Shown in pieces: positions 51,144-62,878 of a DNA stretch of 64,000 bases. The position numbers and the translations under genes were made by a program. Each line of letters starts with the position of its first letter. Within the stretch, counting starts at the first letter, position 1. Below the pieces are notes generated by a model. It did no database searches. It was given only the letters and a program-made list of their open reading frames with translations, and had not been told where the DNA came from. This DNA comes from Uloborus plumipes (lineage: Eukaryota; Arthropoda; Arachnida; Araneae; Uloboridae), in assembly GCA_038373865.1 (NCBI GenBank), contig JAXGGA010001619.1:81925-145924 (forward strand), read 5' to 3'.

Positions 51144-51186
51144 CCCAAGACAGAAGTTTCGTTCTTTTTAGAACTCATCAGTATGG
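51144..51186 (-). ncRNA. Degenerate type I hammerhead ribozyme
   Basis: On the minus strand: CCATA, core CTGATGA (plus 51175-51181), stem II GTTC/GAAC with a 6-nt loop, GAAA (plus 51157-51160), a short stem III region CTTCTG, then TC and TTGGG. The core is fully consensus, but stem I pairs at only 3 of 5 positions and stem III is weak, so activity is doubtful. Confidence 0.7.
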
Positions 51187-51318
51187 AATATGAATTAAAA
51201 GATTTGGAGGCAGCTCATCTTATAGAAGCTAAGAGTACTGGAAAAACTGGTAGCTAATGCAAAATGGAAGCACCAGCGAGAGACCGCAACAATGGTATGG
51301 TTCAGCTCTTAAATTTAA

Positions 51319-51836
51319 CCCATTTATGCCCAGTGTCCTAAAAACGGGACGCTTGTTAGTTACTGCATACAAAAACCTGTAATGGGTATATCATTTTACT
51401 AAAGCTATTTTTCACGAGTTAAATAGTCCTTCTTCTTGAGAAAACCGGTTAGAGCCACTATTTGGACATCAGAGTTTATTTGCTGACAGCTATGTTCAGA
51501 CAAATGAGTGAAGCAACGATCCAGCATGGGTAACCACAGAAAGTATTTTTTTTTTGCGAACTTGTTTTTCATAAAATTAAACTATTTTAAAATTATTTGC
51601 TTAAAATTGATCACAGATGAATTCTGTAATGTTACTTTGCAAAAATAAAGTCAAGTAAGGTCATATTTTGCTCACATATCTGCAAAATATCCCACAAACA
51701 GGACATTAAATAACTTAATGAATATGGCAACGTCTAACTATTTTAAGCCTAAAATGTATGTAAACCATTCCAAGGAAGAGTTTTAAGCAGACAAAAATTG
51801 AAAAAAATTGTTAAAAAAAACTTGGGCATAAATGAG
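51319..51836. mobile_element. piggyBac-type MITE
   Basis: Ends CCCATTTATGCCCAG (51319) and the near-complement CTTGGGCATAAATGAG (ending 51836). The left flank is TTAA (51315-51318) and the right flank CTAA (51837-51840), read here as a mutated TTAA. The ends resemble those at 20942 (CCCTTTATGTCCC). It is non-coding and inserted in the hammerhead-bearing repeat. Confidence 0.68.
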
Positions 51837-52024
51837 CTAAGTCAGAACTTGTGTATAAAGCCTGAGCGAAGGCAGAAATACATGCAATATATCACCAACT
51901 CGGTTATTACTGCATATATTTCTGCTTTAGCCCTAGCTTAGAGGCTGTAACTTACTACTTAATACATAAGCTATGCCTTAAATTTAGTAGTTTTACAGTA
52001 CTATTTTGCTGTGATCTCTCACTG

Positions 52025-52302
52025 CACTGCAAAAAATGAACTGTTGTTTTTACAGTATAATACTGGCAGTCGAGGTTTCAATTCAAAACTGTAAAATGAA
52101 ACGTAATAAACTGCAAAACTAGCAGTTTTACAGTTTCTTACTGTAAAGTAGGAAATTTTACAGTTTATTGCCGCAAAATGTAGCTATATTTTACTCTAAA
52201 AACAACGGTATAATACTGGCAGCAGAGGTTTTAGTTTCAAACTAGAAAAAACGCTGTAATAAACTATTAAATTAGGAGTTTTAAATTTTATTACTGTAAA
52301 GT
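52025..52302. mobile_element. Palindrome-rich MITE, copy B
   Basis: It begins CACTGCAAAAAATGAACTG and carries AATACTGGCAG twice and several CTGTAAAA/TTTTACAG words. It ends abruptly at TACTGTAAAG, where the hammerhead-repeat sequence TCTCTGGATG follows, so the right end is truncated or recombined. Confidence 0.7.
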
Positions 52303-52390
52303 CTCTGGATGAAATAACCGAGCTGGTAGTGTGCTGCGTGTATTTCTGCATTAGCCCTAGCTTAAGAACGTTAACTTACTTCTCAAAGAG

Positions 52391-53320
52391 AAATTATTTA
52401 TCAAACATCTCACACGAACGGTCAGTTAAAATCCAATCGAATAAATATGATTAATGCCATTTCAAAACTTGAAAAGAAAAACTGAACCCTCTACCTGCAA
52501 ATATTTTACTTAAAAAATTATAATCGGAGGTCATCCACTTAAAACTGTCGGCTTTTCCCCCAGAATACTTCAACAAATAAAAAAAGCAACCTACAGTCAT
52601 TTTGACTGTTGTTGGTAGCTCTATATATGTTTAAAATTTGCGTAGAAAGATTTTTTTTTTGTCTGTGGAAGATGCAATCAATCCAATATTTAGGCGAGAT
52701 CAGTTACAATCAAAAAGTTTTAGGCTCATTGTTAATAATATTTTTACTGTAAAAACGGCCATTATAGTGCTAATAAATAAAATTCAAATTATGGAGCAAA
52801 AACATGATTGCAAATAGCTAAGGTTTAAATCTCAGATGCGTTTTCAACAAAACAATGTACTTACTTAAAATAGTATCTCGCTTGGTGATAAAAAACACAG
52901 AAATATGATATAAATATTAATTGAAGAAAGTAGGCAAAAAATGCATTTAAAAGTGCTTAAAAAAGTGATCATATCTTTTTTTATTACTCTCAAATTACAT
53001 TGTGTACTAATAAAGAAAGAAAGAAAGAGTGTGGCTTATTTTCCACACTTAAAGGAAAGAGAATAACTTATTTAAGTATCAGTGAGCAGAACTACACTGT
53101 TTTCACATTACGCTGATTAAAAGAAGTTGTGTGCTTCAATGTCAGATTTACAAGCAAAAGGAAATAAATGAATACAAAAAAGAATGTAATTTATTTTGCG
53201 GTTTGAGCATGTAGTTTTGTTAAAGCTTTTCTGAATAAAGAAGAAACCCAGAGAAGATTATTCAGAGAAATTGAAATGAAATCTCATTTATATTTTTGTG
53301 AGGAATACAAATATAATACG
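52391..53320. other. AT-rich DNA, no gene seen
   Basis: No supported features apart from a short AAAG-type run near 53011-53028. Confidence 0.4.
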
Positions 53321-53321
53321 C

Positions 53322-54373
53322 TTCTGAGTCAAACTTGGAAGAAAAATAATCATTTGATTCAATGTTTACACAAAGGCACTCCTTTGCGAATACAACAGAT
53401 TACCTTACTGAGCACGTTTTCTTTCAATGTAGGATTACTGAAAAGAATTGAGAACAAGGGAGCATTTTTACAGAAATGCACCATAATTCTGATGTCTTAA
53501 TAACATGAAATTTTATTATTTATAATTTTTGCAGTAACTGATGTGTTTACGGTGTAATACTGGAAGCCGAGGTTCCAATTTAAAACTGTAAAATGCAAAG
53601 CAATAAACTGTAGAATTATCAATTTTACAGCTTCTCATTGTAAAGTTCGGAATTTTGCAGTTCATTGCCGTAAAATTAAGCTGTGCTAAACTGTAAGAAC
53701 AACAGTATAATACTGGCAGCAGACGTTCCCGTTCAAAACTGTAAAATGCACGAGGATAAAATTAGCAAGACTAGCAATTTTACAGTTTATTGCTAAAAAA
53801 TTAGCAATTTTACAGTTTAGTATTGTGAAATTAGAATTTTTACACGATTCTGAGTCAAACTTGGAAGAAAAATAATCATTTGATTCAATGTTTACACAAA
53901 GGCACTCCTTTGCGAATACAACAGATTACCTTACTGAGCACGTTTTCTTTCGATGTAGGATTACTGAAAAGAATTGAGAACATGGGAGCATTTTTACAGA
54001 AGTGCACCATAATTCTGATGTCTTAATAACATGAAATTTTATTATTTATAATTTTTTGTACACTGCAAAAAAAATGATAGATGTGTTTACGGTATAATAC
54101 TGAAAGCCGCGGTTCGAATTTAAAACTGTAAAATGCATAGCAATAAACTGTAGAATTATCAATTTTACAGTTTCTCACTGTAAAGTTGGGAATTTTACAG
54201 TTCATAGCCGTAAAATTAAGCTGTGTTAAACTGTAAAAACAACAGTATAATGTTGGCAGCAGACGTTCCAGTTTAAAACTGTAAAATGCACGAGGATAAA
54301 CTAGCAAAATTAACAATTTTACAGTTTATTGCTAAAAAATTAGCAATTTTACAATTTAGTGGTGTGAAATTAT
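53322..54373. repeat. 526-bp tandem duplication containing a MITE
   Basis: The sequence from TTCTGAGTCAAACTTGGAAG at 53322 recurs at 53848, an offset of 526 bp. The first 200 bp of each unit are almost identical, and each is followed by a copy of the palindrome-rich MITE family. The 74-residue frame at 53276-53500 spans the first unit's unique part and is not kept open in the second unit. Confidence 0.85.
53532..53845. mobile_element. Palindrome-rich MITE, copy C (in duplication unit 1)
   Basis: It shows GTAATACTGGAAGCCGAGG, paired CTGTAAAATGCA words and a second AATACTGGCAGCAG block. The left end is diverged (GCAGTAACTGATG). The right end is cut by the duplication junction near 53845. Confidence 0.7.
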
Positions 54374-54443
54374 AATTTTTACAGTTTATTACTATAAAAT
54401 TAGCTTCATTATAGTGTAAAAATAACATTCATTTTTTACAGTG
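54061..54443. mobile_element. Palindrome-rich MITE, copy D (complete)
   Basis: Both ends are present: CACTGCAAAAAAAATGATAG at 54061 and CATTCATTTTTTACAGTG ending at 54443. They are flanked by TA at 54059-54060 and 54444-54445, so the family appears to use TA targets. Internal CTGTAAAATT/AATTTTACAG palindromes and two TAATACTG/TAATGTTGGCAGCAG blocks match the other copies. It is 383 bp and non-coding. Confidence 0.78.
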
Positions 54444-54445
54444 TA

Positions 54446-56660
54446 ATCAATATTTTATACAATAAATATTGAAACTAAGAAACACATAGGTTTTATAGAT
54501 CAAAAAGGAGGTGAAAATAAATTTATGAGTTTTAAATTGTGTCACTTTTTTGACAAGGTTAACAATACAAAACGATTCGCATAGATTGTCAAAACAACAA
54601 AATAATTTTATCATCTCAAACACATATTTAAAGTTTTGTGAAGGAGAGAGATCTGATTTAAATATGTTCAAGATACACTAGTCAAAAAATCTCAACCTTT
54701 GTGTGAGAAATTTTATTCTCATATTTATTTCGGAATTTTTTTTACAATTTAGTATTATCAATAATAATTTGAATGAATTTTGCAACCAGTTTTTTTTTAC
54801 ATATGAAAAAAAGTTTTGTTTAGAATTTATATTGTAGTTAATATGTACTTTATGTATTTTATTTACTTTTTTTTTTGTTTCTGATAATTAACGTTACTCT
54901 CTATATCCTTTAAAAAAAATTCACTTTCAGAAGTGTATTTATTTTGCATACAATAAAATAGTTTAAAACCATAGTCGCTGAATGTTTGCTAACTGATAAT
55001 TCTTATCAGTTAGCCATCCGGAGAGAAAAATAGCACTCCTGTTAAAAGCAGTAGTTTATTAGTACTACTCGCAAACAAAGTAATAGTTTATTTAATATTA
55101 ATTACATCATTGTTCGAAATGAACGAAATATTTTTGCTTTAGATGAATCAACGAGAACCATTGCAATATTTTACTATGTTCTTGCTAATTAATATATACA
55201 TAATAAGTTCAATGAAAAAGGAACATTTGTTTTAATGAATAAAAGTAAAAAACAAAGAATTGCAGCAAATAATTAATAAGCTTTATTTACGGATTATATT
55301 TAAATAAATACATAAGTATTTTTAAGAAATTCAGTTTTTCATTAGAATATTTATTTACAATGAAATTCGTTTGGTTGCTTCAAGTAGATTAAATATTATG
55401 CATAAATTAAAATATTTGTGTTTTTTTTTTTTTTTTTTTTCCAGAGTTTTATGAGCAAACCTCTATTATCGGGGAATATTAATTTTTAATAACTTATGAT
55501 TTTTCAACTTAAGAGAAATTTAGCTTTCATTTGTTTTGAAGGTATTTTTATATCTGACGCACTACACAATTTAAATTATCATTAAATTATTAACTAACGG
55601 TAGATGCCAATGTAAACATATACCGAAACAATGTCTGTAAATGAAAGAATTGCGGTTAATAAAAGACATATTACTTAGTAAATATTAGAGGACTCACTTA
55701 AATTTCTATTGTTTGCAATGTGTTTCAATAATTTTAACTCAACAATTTCACGGGATTTGAAAAATGAGCCATTATTGGTAAACGAGAACCAAAAGAATGA
55801 AATATTACCTTTAAAACTCTTATGTAAAATGTTTCTCTTTTTTAGATCGTTTTCAAATATTTCCCACTAATTTTTCATTGCCTCTGAGTCAATTACTAAT
55901 GCTTATTTGAACCATGGCTTTTTACTGGGCAAAATTTATTTCTAGATTTTTTTATAGTTAAAATATATGTTTGAAGTGAATTTTTCTTTTTTAATAATTG
56001 CGAAAGACATGACTTCGGGCATCATTATGTTAATAAGTTAAAATTATTTAACTTTGGACATTTTTTTTGCAGTTAAAACTTTTCATCAGGATTTTGAAAC
56101 TGCAATGTAAAACTTAAAAGTATTGTAATCATTTTGAATGAGAAACTACCATTTCGCTGATTTCAAAATGCGACAAAATTTTAAAAAACACTTGCAATCA
56201 TCGTTTCCATTGATACGGAGAGTATGGAGCAGAAAGATGTTTTTTAATGTTTACTTAGGCAATGCAAGCTTCAAATCCAGCTCAATATTAATTACAATTT
56301 CAAGACATTCTCCCATCTTCATATTGAAAAGTGTTTTTCTTCTAAATTTGTGTAGTTTTTAAAAAGAGTTCTTTTGTAACCAGACAATTTTCTTGATTGG
56401 GACAAGTTAGAAATTGGAAAACGAAGAAATTATTTTTGCCTCTTGTTCGGGTATAATTACGGCTTTAAAAGATATTTTAGCTACAAAGTTGTATATTTCA
56501 TGTCATAAATTGGAAATGAACCATTTAATCATAACTAATTGCGGGTGTGTTTAATTTTATTTTGTAACGATGTTCAACTTAAATATATAATTAAGACTAA
56601 TATATTAATCGTTTTTGTTAATCAAATGAATAAAGAGACAATATCTCAATCTCAAATCAA
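54446..56660. other. AT-rich DNA, no gene seen
   Basis: Poly-T near 55421-55440 and low-complexity frames only; no family or element end was recognised. Confidence 0.45.
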
Positions 56661-57406
56661 GGGCATGTTCAGAGTGCTGGCCCGAGCCGCCCGAAATGCT
56701 CGGGTTCTTCCCAAAGCGTTCAGAGCCGCCATTGAGAAAGCATGAATGCCTCAAATGCTGTCCAGAGTAGCGGCCGGAATCACTCGGGTGAAGCACAAAC
56801 GGCCTAGGAAATTCAGCTGTTCAGATAGGTCACGTGTTTGGGGGTTTCGCAAAGGATGATGCTCATTGGCTGAAATTTATTGCTCTTTCGTCTGCTAGGA
56901 TTTCCGAAGAGTAAATAAAACAAAATCTTGAAAATACACACAGAATGTCAAAAATACGCACGTTATTAACTGTGATGAATCTGAAAGGATATTTCCGTGA
57001 GAATCGGTCAATGTAGGAACAATCCTAACAGATAAGCGAGATCGATGAAATGCTTCACTTACTGTTGGGCATATTTCATCGTAAATTCCTTCATTTAAAA
57101 TAGCATATTCCTCATTAAATTCGCCACGCCATTTCGACCCCACGCTCAACCATGACGGTACAGGAGCATTCCTTGTCGCCAAATTTAAGAATGGTATCAT
57201 TTTGCGCCAAAATATAGGTGCAAATGTAGGATTGTTCTGCATTGAACGGCGCGTTACTCTCTGCTGTTCTATCCGCCATGTTGTTTTGTCCCGAATAGCC
57301 CAAGAGGCGTTCAGAGTAACAACTTTTTGGGTCATGCCCTAATTAATTTTATGACGTCACGGCTGTGACACTCGGGCGGTTCGGGCTAGCACTATGAACG
57401 CAGCCC
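56661..57406. mobile_element. DNA element with GGGC...GTTCA inverted ends, superfamily unsure
   Basis: The left end GGGCATGTTCAGAGTGCTGG (56661) is mirrored at the right by a sequence whose complement is GGGCTGCGTTCATAGTGCTA (ending 57406). The match continues through CCCGA-CCGCCCGA for about 35 bp. CTCGGG/CCCGAG words recur in the left 150 bp. A 146-residue minus-strand frame lies at 56895-57335. Flanking bases share only AA, so no target duplication is claimed. GG-starting ends suggest Harbinger-like, but this is uncertain. Confidence 0.65.
56895..57335 (-). CDS. Unrecognised 146-residue frame inside a TIR element
   Basis: It starts MTQKVVTLNASWAIRDKTTW and has a charged, mixed composition unlike the AT-rich chance frames nearby (RIEQQRVTRR, SVGSKWRGEFNEEYAILNEG). 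No catalytic motif, zinc finger or membrane segment is recognised. Its position between the inverted ends of 56661-57406 suggests an element-derived fragment or a captured exon. It may equally be chance in a GC-richer insert. Confidence 0.3.
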   Translation of the reverse strand: MTQKVVTLNASWAIRDKTTWRIEQQRVTRRSMQNNPTFAPIFWRKMIPFLNLATRNAPVPSWLSVGSKWRGEFNEEYAILNEGIYDEICPTVSEAFHRSRLSVRIVPTLTDSHGNILSDSSQLITCVFLTFCVYFQDFVLFTLRKS

Positions 57407-58305
57407 AAGTGCCTAATTTGGAACGAAAATATTTTGCTAATAAAAGAAAAGACCTCTCTTCAAAAACAAAATTGTAAATTAAGTTGTCATTACATGCTTA
57501 AAACGAGCTTCCTATTACATAAAAATTTTTAGCCTACTTTTTCGTAAAAGTTTTTTATTTTATTATTTTTTTTTTAAAGCGAAAGGATGAGAAAAGTTTA
57601 TTAAGGGAGAAAGGTTAACGTAAAAAGATGTTACAGCTTGTTTGAATCTCTTGTGACACATTTAAGCTTTATCAGCATAGAATAAATCTTTTTTTCTCTT
57701 AAATTACTTACAAAATCTAAATTTAGATATTTATTATGGGCTCTAAAATTTCAGACAGCAATAATCTGAGTTTAAAAAGAAAATGTCTTATAAAATACCT
57801 CTCAAGCACCTACTGTATTTATCTAATCAAATTCCTAATTTAGCAACAAACTGTCTTACTTTTGTTTTAAACCACTCTCCCAGTTTTGATTAAAAGACTA
57901 GCGGATAATTTATCCTGAACGAAACCTGTGTAAATTTACACGCTGAGAATATTGCGCAAGGCTCTGTTCAACTTATTAAATGCGTACAGCTTTCCTGGGA
58001 TAGTTCGAAGATTCTTTGGAATGTTACAAGGATCATGTTTGCTTTCAGTTTCTACTTACGTGAGGTGAAAGTGGGTAAATCTCTTTTATCAGGATAATAT
58101 TGTCATCAGTGATTGCTTTCGCTTCAGTTTTATAAAAGACTTCAGATAGTTAAGGATTACATACTTTTTAAACATGTTTCAGTACTTTTTTTGATAAAGA
58201 AGAAATGAAATATTGGTAATACTTTATTGCCTAGTCATTCAAAGTTTAGCGAATTGTTAACTGTCACTTGATAAGTAACGTATGTAATTTTGTTTTATTT
58301 ATTCG
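57407..58305. other. AT-rich DNA, nothing recognised
   Basis: No supported coding, RNA or repeat feature. Confidence 0.4.
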
Positions 58306-58608
58306 CGGCAAAAATAGGCTATTGTTTTTACAGTATAATACTTTCAGCAGAGGTTCGAGTTTAAAACTGTAAAAGCACAATACTATACTATAAAACTAGC
58401 TATTTTACAGTTTATTACGGTAAAATTAGCAATATTACCTTAAAATTAGCAGTATTTTACTACAAAAACAACAGTATAATACTGGCAGCAGATGTGCCAG
58501 TTTAAATATGTAAAATGCACAGTAATAAAATGCAAAACTAGCAATTTTATAGTTTATTACAGTAAAATTAGCTGTTCTATTTGGTAAAAAAACATCTTTT
58601 CTTTAGTG
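58306..58608. mobile_element. Palindrome-rich MITE, copy E (diverged)
   Basis: It has GGCAAAAATAGGCTATTG at the left, GTATAATACT-TCAGCAGAGG and GTATAATACTGGCAGCAGATG blocks, CTGTAAAA/TTTTACAG words, and AACATCTTTTCTTTAGTG at the right. The ends are mutated, so the target site cannot be read. Confidence 0.68.
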
Positions 58609-60666
58609 TTCAACAAAATTATTTTCAGTACGTTCTAAACCCTTTGACAAAATTAAACATGAACACAATTGACTAACAAATGCAAGTTTAAATCCATGGT
58701 ACCCCAATTTATCTATATGAACTACTTTTTAATACTGATATTTCTCTCCGCATTTTTCATGTCTTGCAACTAATGTAGTATTTTCAACCTTCTTGTGCAG
58801 GTTCAGAAGAAAGAGTGAACTATTGAATATTTGAGGTTTCTATCTTCAGCTTAAGGGAACAGCGTCTTCCATCTCGAGCATTGGCTATTCCAGACCCACG
58901 AGATGATGTTTGTGTAACTATTTTAATTTTGCATTTTCCTTTGTGAAAAGCACGTGAAAGTATTGCTTATTTTGCTTCTACTTGATGCTATCTTTTGTTG
59001 TGTTAACTTAATAAGGTGTTTCAAATATTATTTAGCTCTAAAACTTTCATTTTCTTGAAAAAAGAAAACAGTACACTTACAGTAAAATAGAAAATTTAAA
59101 ACAGAAAAGTCCAAATCTTCAGTGATTTCCCTATTCCGACGAATACAAATCTTCATACTGTTTCAAACTAAAGTCTGAATTTCTGCGCAACTTGAATCTC
59201 AATATAATTTTCTGTTGCATTATTTGAAAGCTAGTGAAATGGGCCAGTTTTTAGTAGATTTGACCGGTTGTAGCTCGTACGGTAGTTTTCTAAAATATCG
59301 ATCGGTGTCATTTCAATTCTGAGTGTTTCCGATGTTTCAAAGCTCGTAACTCGCTGTAAAGTTAGACTATCTTGGTGGAAGAAGTGTCATTTTGTAGGAT
59401 TTAGTCTGTTCTTTCTAAATCTGTACTTATTTTGTGCGTAGTTGTGACAGAAACTTCGGAAATTAGTCTTTTTCTCATTACTTTGTTTTTTGACTCATTT
59501 TTCTTACATCTGCCATAACTCTGTTACGGCTAAGAATAGAGAACACGATAACGGGGGATTCTATGTTCCACCTGCTATGTTCTATCACTCCCTTTCGTGT
59601 GGCAGATTCGGTCAAATTCATCCTGTATATAAACTATCAAGGCATATTGCTAATGTGATTTAATTTAGTAATTATACTGTTACAAAAAAAAATTGAAATA
59701 CTTTCTGAAAGAAAATACGGAATCCAGTAAGCATATTTCTCTAAGTTTGTATTTTTTCTTAAGAAAAACATCAGAAAATAACATATTGATTAATTATTAA
59801 AAAATAGATAAAAATTAAATTAGAGTGAAATTTTTCATTTTGATTTCAACAGTGAAAACAATAAATTTTGGTAGGAGGAAACATCCCTATTACGTATTTT
59901 TTGTGTAAAAAATTTCTTTCCAATGGCTGCCACATGTATCTAAAGTCTTCCTGTTGTCAGCGCCATCTATTGGCAAATCTTGACATAAACACTTTGTTAT
60001 CGATGGAGTCGAAAGGGAGTTGGGTACACGGATGTAAAAACAGGATAAAATAAACTGCCCTTGGACAATATTACTCTTTCCCTGGGAGGTCATAAATTTC
60101 GAAATCAATGTCCCTAAACATTTCAAATGTCAGATATTGCTTCATTTTCGTTTTAGGATTGTAGTAAAATGCATTTTCCAGCATGTAACTGTCATGTCGT
60201 ATCTTGCAACAAAAATCTTCCAAATAGGAAGCAGTCTTCCCATAAGATTCGGTCTAGTAGATACTTTATTATGAACGAATCAAAAAGCAAACTGAAAGAA
60301 AATGCACTATTTTATAGCACATTTTATGTTCCATGAAATTTAAATGTCGTTCTGTTTAATACGTTAAGTTTATCAAATTTTGTAGCTCTATTTTCCCTAG
60401 CACATCATGATAATTTAGAAAAACATAGTTGTAAAAGTTCCAGTGTTTAAAGCATTAACATATTTTACTTCAATTTAAAGAAAATAATAATAAATTGAAA
60501 AAAACAAATTTATTTGATTGATTGCATAGCTTAGAACTGTGAATAAAATTGAGCCTTTCTGTAAGTTTGGATTTTTTAATGCGTTAACACGCTAAAAAAA
60601 GTTTGAACTTTTAATTTTTCAGTAGATACATATCGTTATAATTCTGGAAATAAATATAAAGTCGAC

Positions 60667-60670
<4 letters not shown>
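58609..60670. other. AT-rich DNA, no gene seen
   Basis: 59220-59630 is somewhat GC-richer and ends GGTCAAATTCATCCTGTATA, which resembles a CAGGATG-type transposon end read in reverse, but no partner end was found. A Cys/His-containing frame at about 60170 (CNCHVVSCNKN) is too short to call. Confidence 0.4.

Positions 60671-60731
<61 letters not shown>
60671..60731. repeat. (TA)n microsatellite
   Basis: About 60 bp of pure TA repeats. Unlike the 15-19 kb tracts, no element is inserted in it. Confidence 0.95.
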
Positions 60732-60734
<3 letters not shown>

Positions 60735-62788
60735 TAGGCAGCTTTGCGAATATATTAAAGGCGTTAAAAAAGTGTTTGCGTCACTGGTTAACCTTGATTT
60801 TGAGCTTAAAGCCATCTGCGTCTGTTGTTCCTTCTCTAATTAAGTTACATGTTTTGAACAAATTTCAGCTTTTTTAGAAAAATGTAAGCTTATAAATGAC
60901 ATATAATAAAAATGAGTTTCTACGACAACATGTTAACGAATTCATAAACAAAATTTACTAAAACGTAAATAAAAAAAAAATAAATTGTAGTTACGACAAA
61001 GATATTATCATATATTCATCTGTTTTGATTTTTTTTTTTTTTTTTTTGAAGAAAATGTTTTTTAATTGTTTATTAATCTTCAAATTTAGACATATGTAAA
61101 CATGAATCATTCTTATAAAAACAGACATTTTCATGTCCTCTTTATAATTTACGAATGTTATATAACACTTATATATTGTTATAGGTTTACACACTTTTTA
61201 GAACAAAATAAAATAAGCTAGATGAAGTAAAACTTCTGTTTTATTATAATTACATTGCATGCAAGTAAGAAGTTACAAAATGTCATTTCCTCAATTAACA
61301 CTACTTGTAAAAAAAAAAGAACACATTTTTTATAAGCAAACAAAAAATAAGTTACGTTTTTGTGGGTTTTTATCCAAAAATACGGAATAATTTAAATACA
61401 CAAAACCATTTAAAATGAAATCTTCTTCAAAAATTAGCTCACGCACTATTAAAGTTGTCTTCGGCGTGTTGCGTCAGTGACTTACAACAGTAAATTTGTT
61501 TCTGAGAATAACTTTTTTGATCAGACGCTTTGTAATTTGAAGCTGGCAACGCAAAAGAATTTTGCAGCATACTTTTACTTTTACGTTGAGAAAATGTGTT
61601 CTTGAAACATGAGAGAAAGCCTTAATATCAATAAGATTTGTTGTTTCCGTCATTCATTCATATTATTTTTATAGTAAAACAAACCAAAATAAAGAATGAA
61701 AACTCAATGATCATGTGTTACTTCTGTGTTTAAGAATATTTGTATGGGAATAAACTTAAATATCAGTTAAGCGTAACTGCTAGACTTGGAATTGAATGAA
61801 TTCGTCATTCCTTCACTAGTGAGGGAATAATTCTTCGCAATAATTGTACAAAAATAGAAAATAAAAATAATTAATATAATTTTTTATAATATTATAGCTG
61901 ACATAATAAAGTAAATTAATAATATTAATAAAGTAAAATAGGTGAGATTTTGACAGATGTAACAAAAAATTAAATAATGTATAAGGGGGATTAATTTCTA
62001 ACACTGGATTAACATTTTTACCCGAATGTTTAAATCGATTTCCCGAACAAACCAATGACAATAATGACGAAAAAAAAAATCTCAAGTGTCTTTGGAGTTA
62101 CTTTTTTTTTTTTTTTGTCGAAAAAAAACTGCTATTTTCTGTCATCGTCACTCAAGAACTTTTTGCAAGAAGAAAATAAAAGGTCTAAATAAATCTCTTG
62201 AAACTGCTAGCAATGTAGTAAAAGTATGTCCGAAACAGAGAACTAGAAAAGTATTGTTAAAGATTTAGAATGTAACAAGTGCTGCGGATGAGAAAAGCTG
62301 TAACAAGAACGATTCGAACAACATTTTTAACCTAGATAACTTCCGTGACATTAAAAGAAAAGGATTTCATTGTAACTTTTTTCGTCATTTGTGTGGGCTT
62401 AATACTCCCAGGAAAAGTGAAAGTAGAGGGAAAACGTTAGGACTTTTTCCTTTATAAACATTAGAAAACGGAACTATTTAGCGCTACGGAGAAATTGCTT
62501 GATTGAATTCTTGATTAAAATGTATATCTTCACAACAGAAAACATTTGATAAAATTTTGAAGAAAACATTTGACACTTATACAGAGGTATAACAAAAGCT
62601 GTTTTAAAAAATGGCTTAACTTACATATAAGGAGATAGTTTCGACATTGACTTAAAAAATGAAGACATTCTTAAATTAACTCTGTTTATTCTTAGGAAGA
62701 TTTATTGGTGTCTTTTAATTTGTTCCTGTAATCTCATGTGATCTGTATGAAAATGAAATCTACTTCCAAATGTAGTTCAATACAAAAT
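60732..62788. other. AT-rich DNA, no gene seen
   Basis: Low-complexity frames and homopolymers (poly-T near 61029-61047 and 62102-62116); nothing else is supported. Confidence 0.45.
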
Positions 62789-62878
62789 ATAAACTTTTTT
62801 TTAACAGTATAATACCAACAACCGAGGCTCCCGTTTAAAACTAAAATGCACAGCAATAAACTGTAAAATTAGCAGTAT
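62789..62878. mobile_element. Palindrome-rich MITE fragment, copy F
   Basis: It retains AACAGTATAATACC, CCGAGGCTCCCGTTTAAAAC and AATAAACTGTAAAATTAGCA, matching the left half of copies A-E. The right half is lost at a TATATTAGTATA sequence. Confidence 0.65.

Larger units (their letters stand above)
51121..52390 (-). repeat. Hammerhead-bearing dispersed repeat, interrupted by MITEs
   Basis: The left part (51121-51190, minus strand) carries a hammerhead-like core followed by AATAACCGAGAT. Similar words occur at 51885-51950 (AACTCGGTTATTACTGCAT, TTTCTGCTTTAGCCCTAGC) and 52303-52380 (TCTCTGGATGAAATAACCG, TTTCTGCATTAGCCCTAGC). They match the tail of the ribozyme element at 8385-10799. The stretch is split by a TTAA-flanked MITE (51319-51836) and a palindrome-rich MITE (52025-52302). 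Exact unit boundaries are unclear. Confidence 0.6.

Noticed and set aside
59220..59640. Transposon ending in CATCCTGTATA
   Set aside because: It looks like one transposon end, but no matching inverted left end or target duplication was found.
60170..60340. THAP-like start (MHFPACNCHVVSCNKN)
   Set aside because: Cys spacing does not match the THAP C2CH pattern and the frame ends after about 55 residues.
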